Numbered from the stretch's first letter, positions 1 to 6,608 are shown. The stretch is 6,636 bases of DNA from Ruminococcus sp. UBA5884 (GCA_002431975.1 DJFA01000106.1:7977-14612), one strand, 5' to 3'. Numbers and translations: made by a program. The notes: a model not told the origin generated them from the sequence alone.

Positions 1-918
1 AATTATCCACAAAAAGTACTTGTTGTTTCAATAATGGGACAGAATGAACAGGAATGGCTGAAACTTTCACAGCTTGTAACAGAAGCCGGAGCTGATATAA
101 TTGAATGCAATTTCAGCTGTCCGCATATGTCGGCTGACGGACTTGGTTCAGATGTAGGACAGAATCCTGAACTTGTAAAACGTTATACGGAAATTGTAAA
201 ATCCGGAACACATCTTCCGGTGCTTGCTAAAATGACTCCTAATATAGGTCATATGGAAATTCCGGCAATTGCTGCTATGGAGGGCGGAGCTGACGGAATT
301 GCAGCAATAAATACAATCAAAAGTATTCTGGGAATAAATCCATATACGATGGAAAGTTATCCTTCAGTAAACGGCAGATGTTCCGTTTCAGGATATTCCG
401 GAAAAGCCGTAAAACCTATTGCCTTAAGATTTATAAATGACCTTTACAGCTGTGAAAGTCTGAAAAATATGGAACTCAGCGGAATGGGAGGAATAGAAAC
501 ATGGAAAGATGCACTTGACTTTATTCTGCTCGGCTGCCGCAATATTCAGGTAACAACGGCAGTAATGCAGTACGGATACCGCATTATTGAGGATATCATT
601 TCAGGCATGAAGCACTATATGATATCTCAGGGAGTAAGAAGTATTTCAGAACTTGTTGGAAAAGCCTCCGGCAATATAGTTCCGGCAGATAAGCTTGACA
701 GAAAAACTCTTGTTTATCCTCATTTTGACAAGGAAAAATGTCTGGGCTGCGGAAGATGTGTTATTTCATGTGATGATGCAGGTCATCAGGCTCTGGAGCT
801 TAATTCAGGAAAAGTCATATTCCATGCGAAAAAATGTGTCGGCTGTCATCTTTGTATACTGGTTTGTCCGGCAGGTGCTGCTGATAACAATAACAGACGA
901 ATTTTAAAGCCGCATTGA
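1..918 (+). CDS. preA: NAD-dependent dihydropyrimidine dehydrogenase subunit PreA, 5'-truncated by window edge
   Basis: PreA is the FMN and iron-sulfur subunit that, with the flavoprotein PreT, interconverts uracil/thymine and their 5,6-dihydro forms in the cytoplasm. The reading frame is open from base 1 and the residues before the ATG at 34 (YPQKVLVVSIMG) fit the family, so that ATG is internal. About 305 codons are present; compared with E. coli PreA (about 411 residues), roughly 100 N-terminal residues lie outside the window. Visible motifs are ECNFSCPH, LAKMTPN, GADGIAAINT, the SGYSGKAVKPIALRF segment and GGIETW of the FMN-binding barrel. Two CxxCxxCxxxC [4Fe-4S] motifs follow at bases 739-771 and 835-867. 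The C-terminus is shorter than I recall for E. coli. The next gene starts 24 bases downstream, so the two probably share a transcript. A dihydroorotate dehydrogenase is excluded by the ferredoxin tail and close PreA-like wording. Confidence 0.95.
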   Translation, partial: NYPQKVLVVSIMGQNEQEWLKLSQLVTEAGADIIECNFSCPHMSADGLGSDVGQNPELVKRYTEIVKSGTHLPVLAKMTPNIGHMEIPAIAAMEGGADGIAAINTIKSILGINPYTMESYPSVNGRCSVSGYSGKAVKPIALRFINDLYSCESLKNMELSGMGGIETWKDALDFILLGCRNIQVTTAVMQYGYRIIEDIISGMKHYMISQGVRSISELVGKASGNIVPADKLDRKTLVYPHFDKEKCLGCGRCVISCDDAGHQALELNSGKVIFHAKKCVGCHLCILVCPAGAADNNNRRILKPH

Positions 919-942
919 TTTTTTTTAGTGAGGTGAAGATAT

Positions 943-2124
943 ATGGCAATTACTCTTTCACAGCTCTGTGCAAATGCAGAGAAAAATTATTCCATGAAGC
1001 TTGTGGCAGGTCAGGCAGGTATGAAAAATACAGTCCGCTGGGTTCATATCGTTGAAGACAGTGAAGTTCCTGATTTTCTTCATGGAAATGAACTTATTTT
1101 TACTACGGGAATCGGTCATGTCGGAAACGAATGGTTAAAAAGCTTTACTGTAAATCTGCGTGACAAAGGTGCTGTAGGAATTGTAGTAAATATAGGGCCA
1201 TATATCGCCTCTGTACCGTCACAGGTAATAGTTTTCTGTGAACAGAATGGTTTTCCGCTTTTTACAATCCCCTGGAAAACAAGAATTATTGATATTTCAT
1301 ATGATTTCTGCCGGAGGATTATTGCAAATGAGAAAAATGAAAGCACAATTGCAGATGCTTTCCGTGAACTGATAACAAATCCCGCAAAAGCTGCTGAACA
1401 TACTCCGCTTCTCAACCGTGCAGGCTTTTATGAGAACAGTGTGTATACTGTAATCGTACTAAGTATTCTCTGCAATGGAAAATCAATTACAGAATCGGTT
1501 GTCAGAACAACAGATATGTCACTGTGGCGTATGCTCAAAAGGTCGAAGAATCATTCATCACTTTTTATGAACAATGGTGAACTTATTATAGTCAGGCAGA
1601 ATTATTCAGAAGAAGATATTTCAATGTTCTGCAATATTTTAAAGCCTATTGCTGATAAAAAATCTGATACTCAGGTTTATATCGGGGTTTCTGATTCAGC
1701 AGAGGGATTCGGAAAACTGGCATCTGCATATGAACAGGCATATGCGGCAATGTATACAGGACGCATAAAAGGTCACAGATGTGAGTTTTATCGGGATATC
1801 GGCATTATGAAGCTGATTTTCGGCGTAAAGGACAGAAATATCCTGAAATCATTTGCTGAAGAAAATCTCGGTGTTCTCCACAGGCTTGACAAGGAAAAGA
1901 ATACTGATTATTCAGAAATTCTCCGTAAATACCTTGAGCTTAATGGAAGCGTTCTTGAGGTTGCCTCTCAGACAGGAGTTCACCGCAATACTGTTAATTA
2001 CAAGATAAAAGCAATACGTGAAATTCTCGGACGGGAATTTGATGACTATACGAAAAATATGCTTATGCTTGCATATCTTATTGAAGATATGCTTGATATA
2101 TATGATTTAAACGGAGGTAATTAA
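943..2124 (+). CDS. PucR-family transcriptional regulator
   Basis: This is a 393-residue cytoplasmic DNA-binding regulator of the PucR/CdaR type, a family known for controlling purine and other nitrogen-compound catabolism. Residues about 5-125 form the N-terminal PucR ligand-sensing domain (TLSQLC start, VRWVHIVEDSEVPDFLHGNELIFTTG region). Residues about 160-275 resemble the GGDEF-like middle domain, with YIGVSD and the AYEQAYAAM helix. The C-terminal helix-turn-helix is at about 326-382, with VASQTGVHRNTVNYKIKAIR as its core. Length and domain order are normal. The start is supported by TGAGGTGA at 929-936, six bases before the ATG. It sits inside the catabolic gene run, 24 bases after preA and 2 bases before the aminotransferase gene, so it is probably made along with the enzymes it controls. 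The effector is not readable from sequence; a pyrimidine breakdown intermediate is an inference from context. Confidence 0.93.
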   Translation: MAITLSQLCANAEKNYSMKLVAGQAGMKNTVRWVHIVEDSEVPDFLHGNELIFTTGIGHVGNEWLKSFTVNLRDKGAVGIVVNIGPYIASVPSQVIVFCEQNGFPLFTIPWKTRIIDISYDFCRRIIANEKNESTIADAFRELITNPAKAAEHTPLLNRAGFYENSVYTVIVLSILCNGKSITESVVRTTDMSLWRMLKRSKNHSSLFMNNGELIIVRQNYSEEDISMFCNILKPIADKKSDTQVYIGVSDSAEGFGKLASAYEQAYAAMYTGRIKGHRCEFYRDIGIMKLIFGVKDRNILKSFAEENLGVLHRLDKEKNTDYSEILRKYLELNGSVLEVASQTGVHRNTVNYKIKAIREILGREFDDYTKNMLMLAYLIEDMLDIYDLNGGN

Positions 2125-2126
2125 AA

Positions 2127-3452
2127 ATGAGTGCAGAATCAATTAAATATAACCATTGTACATACAATTTGCAGTCATGGTCAAAACAGAAAGGACTTAA
2201 TCCTCTTCCGATTGAAAAGGCTGACGGAATTTATATGTGGGATTTCGACGGCAACCGCTATACAGATATGTCATCACAGCTTGTAAATCTCAATGTAGGT
2301 CATGGAAACCGTGCCATAATCGATGCAATCAAGGAACAGGCAGAAAAATACTGCTATATCTCACCGGCTTACGGCAGCGAACCCAGAGGCGAACTTGCAA
2401 AAATGATAATCGAACTTATGCCTGATAATATGGGAAAGGTGTTTTTCACAAACGGCGGAGCAGATGCCAATGAAAATGCTATAAAAATTGCAAGAATGTA
2501 TACAGGCAGACAGAAGATTTTTTCAAGATACAGAAGTTATCATGGTTCAACCTATGGTGCAGGAAATCTTACAGGTGAACCGAGAAGATATCCGCTTGAA
2601 CCGGCAGCACCTGGATTTGTGAAGTTTTTTGACCCGTACGTTTACAGAGAAAAAATAAAATTTTCAACTGAAGAAGAAGCTTCTGAATATTATGTTGCAA
2701 AGCTTCGTGAACAGGTTATCTATGAAGGTGCTGAAAATGTTGCAGCTATCGTAATGGAAACAATAACAGGTTCAAACGGTGTTATCATTCCTCCGAAAAA
2801 TTATCTTAAAGGAGTACGTGCAATATGCGATGAATTTGGCATTATGATGATATGCGATGAGGTAATGGCGGGATTCGGCAGAACAGGAAAAATGTTTGCC
2901 TTTGAAAACTTTGATGTAAAGCCTGATATCGTAAGCTTTGCAAAAGGTGTTACCTGCGGATATGTGCAGCTCGGCGGAGTTGTTGTAAGCAGGAAGATTG
3001 CTGAATATTTTGATGACCATCTTTTATCCTGCGGACTTACATACAGCGGTCACCCTCTTGCCTGTGCAGCCGGTGTGGCTTGTCTTAAATTCTATAAAGA
3101 CGCTGATATTCTTTCAAATGTAAACAAATCAGGAGCAGTTCTCGGTGAATGCCTTGAAGATTTAAAGAAAAAACATGAAAGTGTCGGAGATGTCAGATAT
3201 ATAGGTCTCTTTTCCGCAATTGAGCTTGTTGCCGACAGAGAAACAAGAGAACCTCTCGTACCATACGGAAAAGACCCTGAGGGAAAAATGGGAAAACTTA
3301 TCGGTATGCTTAAAGCAAAAGGATTTATGACATATTCACATGAAAATATGATACTTATTTCTCCTCCGCTTATCATTACTCCTGAACAGGTTCGTGAGGA
3401 AATGAAAAAAGTTGATGAAGTCCTGTGCGAAGCTGACAAGATGGTAAAATAA
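2127..3452 (+). CDS. Class III PLP aminotransferase, probable beta-alanine (or taurine) : oxo acid aminotransferase
   Basis: This 441-residue protein is a fold-type I, class III (omega-type) aminotransferase. Visible landmarks are MSSQLVNLNVGHGN near 48-61, the phosphate-binding GGADANE at 110-116, YHGSTYG at 138-144, DEVMAGFGRTG at 244-254 with the PLP ring Asp244, the Schiff-base lysine Lys273 in FAKG, and LTYSGHP at 304-310. The wording is closest, from memory, to enzymes annotated as taurine:2-oxoglutarate or taurine:pyruvate aminotransferases, which also tend to accept beta-alanine. Next to preA and a carbamoylase-type hydrolase, beta-alanine giving malonate semialdehyde is the better guess. 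Its ribosome binding site GGAGGT (2113-2118) lies inside the end of the regulator gene, and only two bases separate the two genes, suggesting coupled translation. The family call is firm; the substrate is inferred, and taurine or 4-aminobutyrate cannot be excluded. Confidence 0.9.
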   Translation: MSAESIKYNHCTYNLQSWSKQKGLNPLPIEKADGIYMWDFDGNRYTDMSSQLVNLNVGHGNRAIIDAIKEQAEKYCYISPAYGSEPRGELAKMIIELMPDNMGKVFFTNGGADANENAIKIARMYTGRQKIFSRYRSYHGSTYGAGNLTGEPRRYPLEPAAPGFVKFFDPYVYREKIKFSTEEEASEYYVAKLREQVIYEGAENVAAIVMETITGSNGVIIPPKNYLKGVRAICDEFGIMMICDEVMAGFGRTGKMFAFENFDVKPDIVSFAKGVTCGYVQLGGVVVSRKIAEYFDDHLLSCGLTYSGHPLACAAGVACLKFYKDADILSNVNKSGAVLGECLEDLKKKHESVGDVRYIGLFSAIELVADRETREPLVPYGKDPEGKMGKLIGMLKAKGFMTYSHENMILISPPLIITPEQVREEMKKVDEVLCEADKMVK

Positions 3453-3472
3453 TCAATGAAAGGACGGTTCCT

Positions 3473-3862
3473 ATGGTAAAAGAACATTATAGCGATGCCG
3501 TTGACTGTGCATTGTCTGATTTTGTAACACCCTCAAAGTTCAGAACGGTTTTGTTTGAACAGCATAATCTGCCGGGAGGAATTACAGAAATTCCGGTTGA
3601 AATATCTCTTACTAAGGAGACCGCCGCAAAACTGAGCTTTAAGGTTCCGGCAGATGGTATTCTTTACGGATTTGCAAGAATAAAACCTCTTGTCAGGGAA
3701 AAATTCGGTGTAAATTCAGCAAAGCTCTATATAAACGACTGGGAAGTCAGATTTGTTCTTGTATTTGAGCTTGGAAACCAGACTGAAAAAGCCTTTTATG
3801 TAAAACAGGAAGAAGTAATTTATCTGATTGAAAATTGCTGCCGTGTACCTCAGCAGAGATAA
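3473..3862 (+). CDS. Unrecognised 129-residue protein within the pyrimidine-type operon
   Basis: I do not recognise this protein. It is 129 residues, apparently soluble, with no signal peptide, membrane segment or repeats. The middle (about 38-110) looks like alternating beta strands: ITEIPVEISL, KLSFKVPADGILYGFARI, AKLYINDWEVRFVLVFEL and KAFYVKQEEVIYLIE. Three cysteines are present (12, 122, 123), with no metal-binding spacing I can name. It is likely real: the reading frame fills the space between two clear genes, its base composition matches theirs, and AAAGGA (3459-3464) stands eight bases before the ATG. It starts 20 bases after the aminotransferase stop and ends 28 bases before the M20 gene. 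Placement suggests an accessory role for a neighbouring enzyme, such as a small subunit, ligand-binding protein or regulator, but nothing in the sequence decides this. Confidence 0.8.
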   Translation: MVKEHYSDAVDCALSDFVTPSKFRTVLFEQHNLPGGITEIPVEISLTKETAAKLSFKVPADGILYGFARIKPLVREKFGVNSAKLYINDWEVRFVLVFELGNQTEKAFYVKQEEVIYLIENCCRVPQQR

Positions 3863-3890
3863 AACACGATTATGAAAGGAGTCTTATATT

Positions 3891-5153
3891 ATGTATGCAT
3901 GCAGTGAAAAACGAATGGAAGATAAAATCAAAACATTCAGCAAATTCGGAGATGCCGGTCACGGCGGAATTACAAGATATTCTCTTTCTCCTGAGGCTGT
4001 AATGGCAAGAAATGAATTCAGAAAACGTATGGAGGCAATCGGTGCTGTCATTGAAATCGATGATGTTGCAAATATGTATGCAACAATTCCGGGCAGTGAC
4101 CCCGATGCTAAAAGAATAGTTATGGCATCTCACTGCGATTCAGTCAAAAATGGCGGTAACTATGACGGAATACTCGGAGTTATGAGTGCTATGGAGGTTC
4201 TTGAAACAGTTGTTTCTGAAAATATTCCTCATAAACATCCGCTTACTGCAATGATATGGACAAATGAGGAAGGCTCTCTTTATCCTCCGGCAATGATGTG
4301 TTCAGGAATTGTATGCTATGACTATCTGCCGGAAGATATACGCTGCAAATTCCGCTATGAAGATATGATGAAGTCACAGAGCATACTCGATTCATCAAAA
4401 ACTTTCGGAGATGCACTTGAAAAATCCGGCTTCAAGGGAGATAAAAAATTCCGTCTTAATCCTGATAAATACCAGTATATGTTTGAAACTCATATTGAAC
4501 AAGGCCCTATACTTGAAGATGCCGGAAATGATATAGGTGTTGTTGACTGTGTTCTTGGAATGTTCAACTATCGTATCAGATTCTATGGTCAGACTACTCA
4601 TGCAGGAACATTCCCGATGCCTAAAAGACGTGATGCATTTTTCGCAGCCTCACAGGCACTTTGTTATCTCCATCAGGAAATTGACAAGCTCGGCTACAGC
4701 GACCTTGTTTATACAACAGGTGAAGTTGTATGTCATCCATGTGTACATACCTGTGTTCCGGATTTCTTTGATTTTTCATTTGATGCACGTCATGAAGACC
4801 CTGAGGTTCTCGGAAAAGTCCTTGAAATCGTTAAAAGCTGTGCTGAAAAGAAATGGTCAGGCTGTACATGCGAAGTAGTAAAGGCATGGAACAGAGATAC
4901 TGTTTACTGGAATAAAAAACTTGTCGGATATGTAAAAGAAGCAGCAGAAGAATGCGGAATCAGTCATCAGTATATCCATTCAGGTGCAGGACATGATGCT
5001 CAGTTTGCATCATATATGCTCCCTACAACAATGATATTTGTTCAGTCAAAGGACGGTCTTTCCCACTGCGAACCGGAATTTTCTTCAGTAAAGCACTGTA
5101 CGGAAGGTGCAACTGTCATGCTTAATGCCGTTCTTAAAGCTGACAAGGATTAA
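3891..5153 (+). CDS. M20-family hydantoinase/carbamoylase-type amidohydrolase, probable N-carbamoyl-beta-alanine amidohydrolase
   Basis: This 420-residue cytoplasmic enzyme belongs to the two-metal amidohydrolase family that includes L-carbamoylases, allantoate amidohydrolase and beta-ureidopropionase. Probable metal ligands are His81 (SHCDS), Asp92 (GGNYDGILGV), Glu127 (TNEEG, with Glu126 as general base), His201 (HIEQGP) and His392 (SHCEPE). The lid or dimerisation domain carries THAGTFPM (His237) and DAR (Arg300); SGAGHDA is at 364-370. AAAGGAG at 3875-3881, nine bases before the ATG, supports the start. Beside preA and an aminotransferase, the likely reaction is N-carbamoyl-beta-alanine to beta-alanine, CO2 and ammonia. 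Oddities: the usual EEGxRF reads EEGSLY, the usual NVIP reads TCVP at 287-290, and there are 16 cysteines, three of them close together at 281, 284 and 288. An allantoate-type or other N-carbamoyl substrate remains possible. It is the last gene before a 245-base gap. Confidence 0.9.
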   Translation: MYACSEKRMEDKIKTFSKFGDAGHGGITRYSLSPEAVMARNEFRKRMEAIGAVIEIDDVANMYATIPGSDPDAKRIVMASHCDSVKNGGNYDGILGVMSAMEVLETVVSENIPHKHPLTAMIWTNEEGSLYPPAMMCSGIVCYDYLPEDIRCKFRYEDMMKSQSILDSSKTFGDALEKSGFKGDKKFRLNPDKYQYMFETHIEQGPILEDAGNDIGVVDCVLGMFNYRIRFYGQTTHAGTFPMPKRRDAFFAASQALCYLHQEIDKLGYSDLVYTTGEVVCHPCVHTCVPDFFDFSFDARHEDPEVLGKVLEIVKSCAEKKWSGCTCEVVKAWNRDTVYWNKKLVGYVKEAAEECGISHQYIHSGAGHDAQFASYMLPTTMIFVQSKDGLSHCEPEFSSVKHCTEGATVMLNAVLKADKD

Positions 5154-5156
5154 ATC

Positions 5157-5307
5157 ACGCAAATTCGGTGATGAAATTTTATAATTGAAAACAATGAATT
5201 TTTCGTTTGTTCTGTAGGGGCGAACTGTGTTCGCCCGTTAGATTCACCAGAATATCGGGCGGGCGACCAATGGTCGCCCCTACAAATAACAACCATCGAA
5301 TTAGCGT
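5157..5307. repeat. Intergenic inverted-repeat element with two internal GC-rich hairpins
   Basis: The core at 5213-5284 is bounded by exact 10-base inverted ends, TGTAGGGGCG (5213-5222) and CGCCCCTACA (5275-5284). Each half also folds alone: GGGCGAAC/GTTCGCCC at 5218-5236 with loop TGT, and GGGCGACC/GGTCGCCC at 5261-5279 around AAT. The first 25 bases of the left arm match the reverse complement of the right arm at 21 positions. Further out, ACGCAAATTCG (5157-5167) is mirrored by CGAATTAGCGT (5297-5307) with one mismatch, which I take as the outer limits. No open reading frame of note lies inside. This looks like a non-coding dispersed repeat (REP- or MITE-like). It begins four bases after the M20 stop codon, so it may also end that transcript. 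GC content is far above its surroundings. Confidence 0.75.
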
Positions 5308-5345
5308 TAAATCAGAAATTTTATCAGCAATTCATGTTAAATCAA

Positions 5346-5378
5346 ATAAATCCGGACGGGTTTTCTGTCCGGATTTAT
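5346..5378 (+). promoter_or_regulatory. Perfect 12-bp hairpin just upstream of the dehydrogenase ribosome binding site
   Basis: ATAAATCCGGAC (5346-5357) pairs without mismatch with GTCCGGATTTAT (5367-5378) around the nine-base loop GGGTTTTCT. The 3' arm ends five bases before the AAAGGAG ribosome binding site. It resembles the stem of a Rho-independent terminator but has no run of T after it. There is no room for a promoter between it and the gene, so any transcript of the dehydrogenase must pass through it. It could be a 5'-leader stability or control element, or a weak terminator that also punctuates the upstream operon. The structure is certain; the function is not. Confidence 0.55.
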
Positions 5379-5383
5379 AAATG

Positions 5384-5390
5384 AAAGGAG
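5384..5390 (+). promoter_or_regulatory. Ribosome binding site that sets the dehydrogenase start
   Basis: AAAGGAG stands eight bases before the ATG at 5399. An in-frame ATG at 5381 overlaps this site and has no Shine-Dalgarno sequence of its own, so 5399 is the better start. The same TGAAAGGA wording precedes the genes starting at 3473 and 3891. Confidence 0.85.
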
Positions 5391-5398
5391 TTTTTTTA

Positions 5399-6547
5399 AT
5401 GGGTACTGAATTTAATGTTCCTGATAAAATATTAACAGGTGCAGGCTGTCTTGCAGATGCGGAAAAATATATCTGCTCCATGGGAAAAAAAGCATTTATC
5501 GTTACCGGAAAACACGTTGTAAAACTTGAATGCTTTTCAAAAATTACAGAAATTCTTAAAAAAAATAATATTGAATATACTGTTTTTTCAGGCATAACCG
5601 GAGAACCTGATGATAAAATGATTGATGATGGAGTTAATCTTTATAAAAAAGAAAACTGCGATTTCCTTATAGCTGTCGGCGGCGGAAGTCCTATGGATTC
5701 AATGAAGGCAATTGCAGCTCTTGCAGTCAACGGCGGAAAGATATCCGACTATATGGGAAAAACAATTGAGGGAAAACTGCCTCCTATGGTCGCTGTTCCG
5801 ACAACAGCCGGTACAGGCTCGGAGGCAACTCAGTTTACTGTAATCACTGACAGTGAAAAAGGAATAAAAATGCTTCTTAAAGGAGCTGTTCTTGTACCGA
5901 ATCTTGCGATTATTGACCCGTTGTTTACTCTTTCTTCTCCTCAAAGCGTTACAGCCTCAACAGGTCTTGACGCTCTTACTCATGCCGTTGAATCATATAC
6001 TTCACGCAAGGCACAGTATCTGACGGATATGACAGCAATTGATGCAGTAAAAAGAATTTTTAAATATCTTCCGATTGCATATAAGGACGGAAATAATGTG
6101 GAAGCACGCACTCAGATGTCTGTTGCTGCTCTTGAGGCAGGAATGGCAATAAATAATGCTTCAGTTACAATAGTTCATGGAATGAGCCGCCCTATCGGAG
6201 CTCTTTTTCATGTTCCTCACGGACTTTCAAATGCAATGCTTCTTGAAAAATGCATGAGTTTTGCAGCTGACGGAGCTTATGACAAATTTGCAGAACTCGG
6301 CAGAGCTATAGGAGTTGCAGATACATCTTCAGATGATAAATCAGCTGCAAAAGCTTTTGTAAAATCTCTTGGAGAACTTTGCAGAATCTGTGAAGTCCCA
6401 TCAATCGAAGAATATGGCATTGACAAAACCGCCTTTATGGCTGCTGCTGATAAAATGGCTTCAGATGCTTTAGCAAGCGGAAGTCCTGCAAATACAATAA
6501 AAACTGTTACCAAAGATGATATACTGAAAATATATTCATCTCTCTGA
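5399..6547 (+). CDS. Iron-dependent alcohol dehydrogenase, probable malonate semialdehyde reductase (3-hydroxypropionate forming)
   Basis: This is a 382-residue group III (iron-type) alcohol dehydrogenase. Numbered from the ATG at 5399, the nucleotide-binding GGGSPMD is at 94-100, PTTAGTGSE at 134-142, and the metal ligands are Asp191, His195, His260 and His274. Those fall in LDALTHAVE, VHGMSRPIG and HVPHGLSNA, the family's standard pattern and spacing. Length is normal. The enzyme would reduce an aldehyde with NAD(P)H in the cytoplasm. With an aminotransferase releasing an omega-oxo acid upstream, malonate semialdehyde to 3-hydroxypropionate is the best-fitting step. Relatives reduce succinate semialdehyde or sulfoacetaldehyde, so those substrates remain open. 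It is separated from the M20 gene by 245 bases holding a repeat and a hairpin, so it may be transcribed on its own or by read-through; I see no convincing promoter. An upstream in-frame ATG at 5381 is rejected because it overlaps the ribosome binding site. Confidence 0.92.
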   Translation: MGTEFNVPDKILTGAGCLADAEKYICSMGKKAFIVTGKHVVKLECFSKITEILKKNNIEYTVFSGITGEPDDKMIDDGVNLYKKENCDFLIAVGGGSPMDSMKAIAALAVNGGKISDYMGKTIEGKLPPMVAVPTTAGTGSEATQFTVITDSEKGIKMLLKGAVLVPNLAIIDPLFTLSSPQSVTASTGLDALTHAVESYTSRKAQYLTDMTAIDAVKRIFKYLPIAYKDGNNVEARTQMSVAALEAGMAINNASVTIVHGMSRPIGALFHVPHGLSNAMLLEKCMSFAADGAYDKFAELGRAIGVADTSSDDKSAAKAFVKSLGELCRICEVPSIEEYGIDKTAFMAAADKMASDALASGSPANTIKTVTKDDILKIYSSL

Positions 6548-6580
6548 TTTTTAATCAACGCAAATTTTAGAGATTATTTC

Positions 6581-6608
6581 TGTAGGGGCGACCATTGGCC
6601 GCTCCTAC
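6581..6608. repeat. Short second copy of the GC-rich repeat, single hairpin
   Basis: The first 18 bases, TGTAGGGGCGACCATTGG, are identical to the reverse complement of the right arm of the element at 5213-5284. The copy folds as one hairpin: 6582-6593 pairs with 6597-6608 around ATT, with ten Watson-Crick pairs, one G-T and one A-C mismatch. It lacks the spacer and the second hairpin of the first copy. It lies 33 bases after the dehydrogenase stop codon and could help end or protect that transcript. The words ACGCAAATTTT (6558-6568) and ACGCCAATTCG (6618-6628) flank it and resemble the outer ends of the first copy, but here both point the same way. Confidence 0.7.

Noticed and set aside
34..918. 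ATG at 34 as the true start of preA
   Set aside because: The frame is open to base 1 and the residues before the ATG match the PreA family; about 100 N-terminal residues lie outside the window.
3456..3479. Seven-codon leader ORF whose stop overlaps the start of the 129-residue gene
   Set aside because: It arises from the common ATGAAAGGA form of the ribosome binding site here, has no Shine-Dalgarno sequence of its own, and its peptide shows no attenuator-like pattern.
3092..3487. 131-residue minus-strand open frame opposite the aminotransferase gene
   Set aside because: It is a serine- and phenylalanine-rich antisense shadow of the aminotransferase coding sequence with no independent support.
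4537..4878. 113-residue open frame overlapping the M20 gene on the same strand
   Set aside because: It lies wholly inside the M20 coding sequence in another frame, resembles no family and has no ribosome binding site; the M20 frame carries all the conserved motifs.
5180..5185. TATAAT as a -10 promoter box for the dehydrogenase
   Set aside because: No acceptable -35 hexamer lies 16-18 bases upstream and there is no extended -10 TG; in AT-rich spacer DNA a chance match is likely.
5213..5284. CRISPR array or tRNA gene in the GC-rich intergenic structure
   Set aside because: There are no regularly spaced direct repeats, and the fold lacks the tRNA T-arm (GTTCRA) and acceptor features despite its cloverleaf look.
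5381..5398. Upstream in-frame ATG at 5381 as start of the dehydrogenase
   Set aside because: It overlaps the AAAGGAG that serves the ATG at 5399, has no ribosome binding site itself, and would add six residues not expected at this family's N-terminus.
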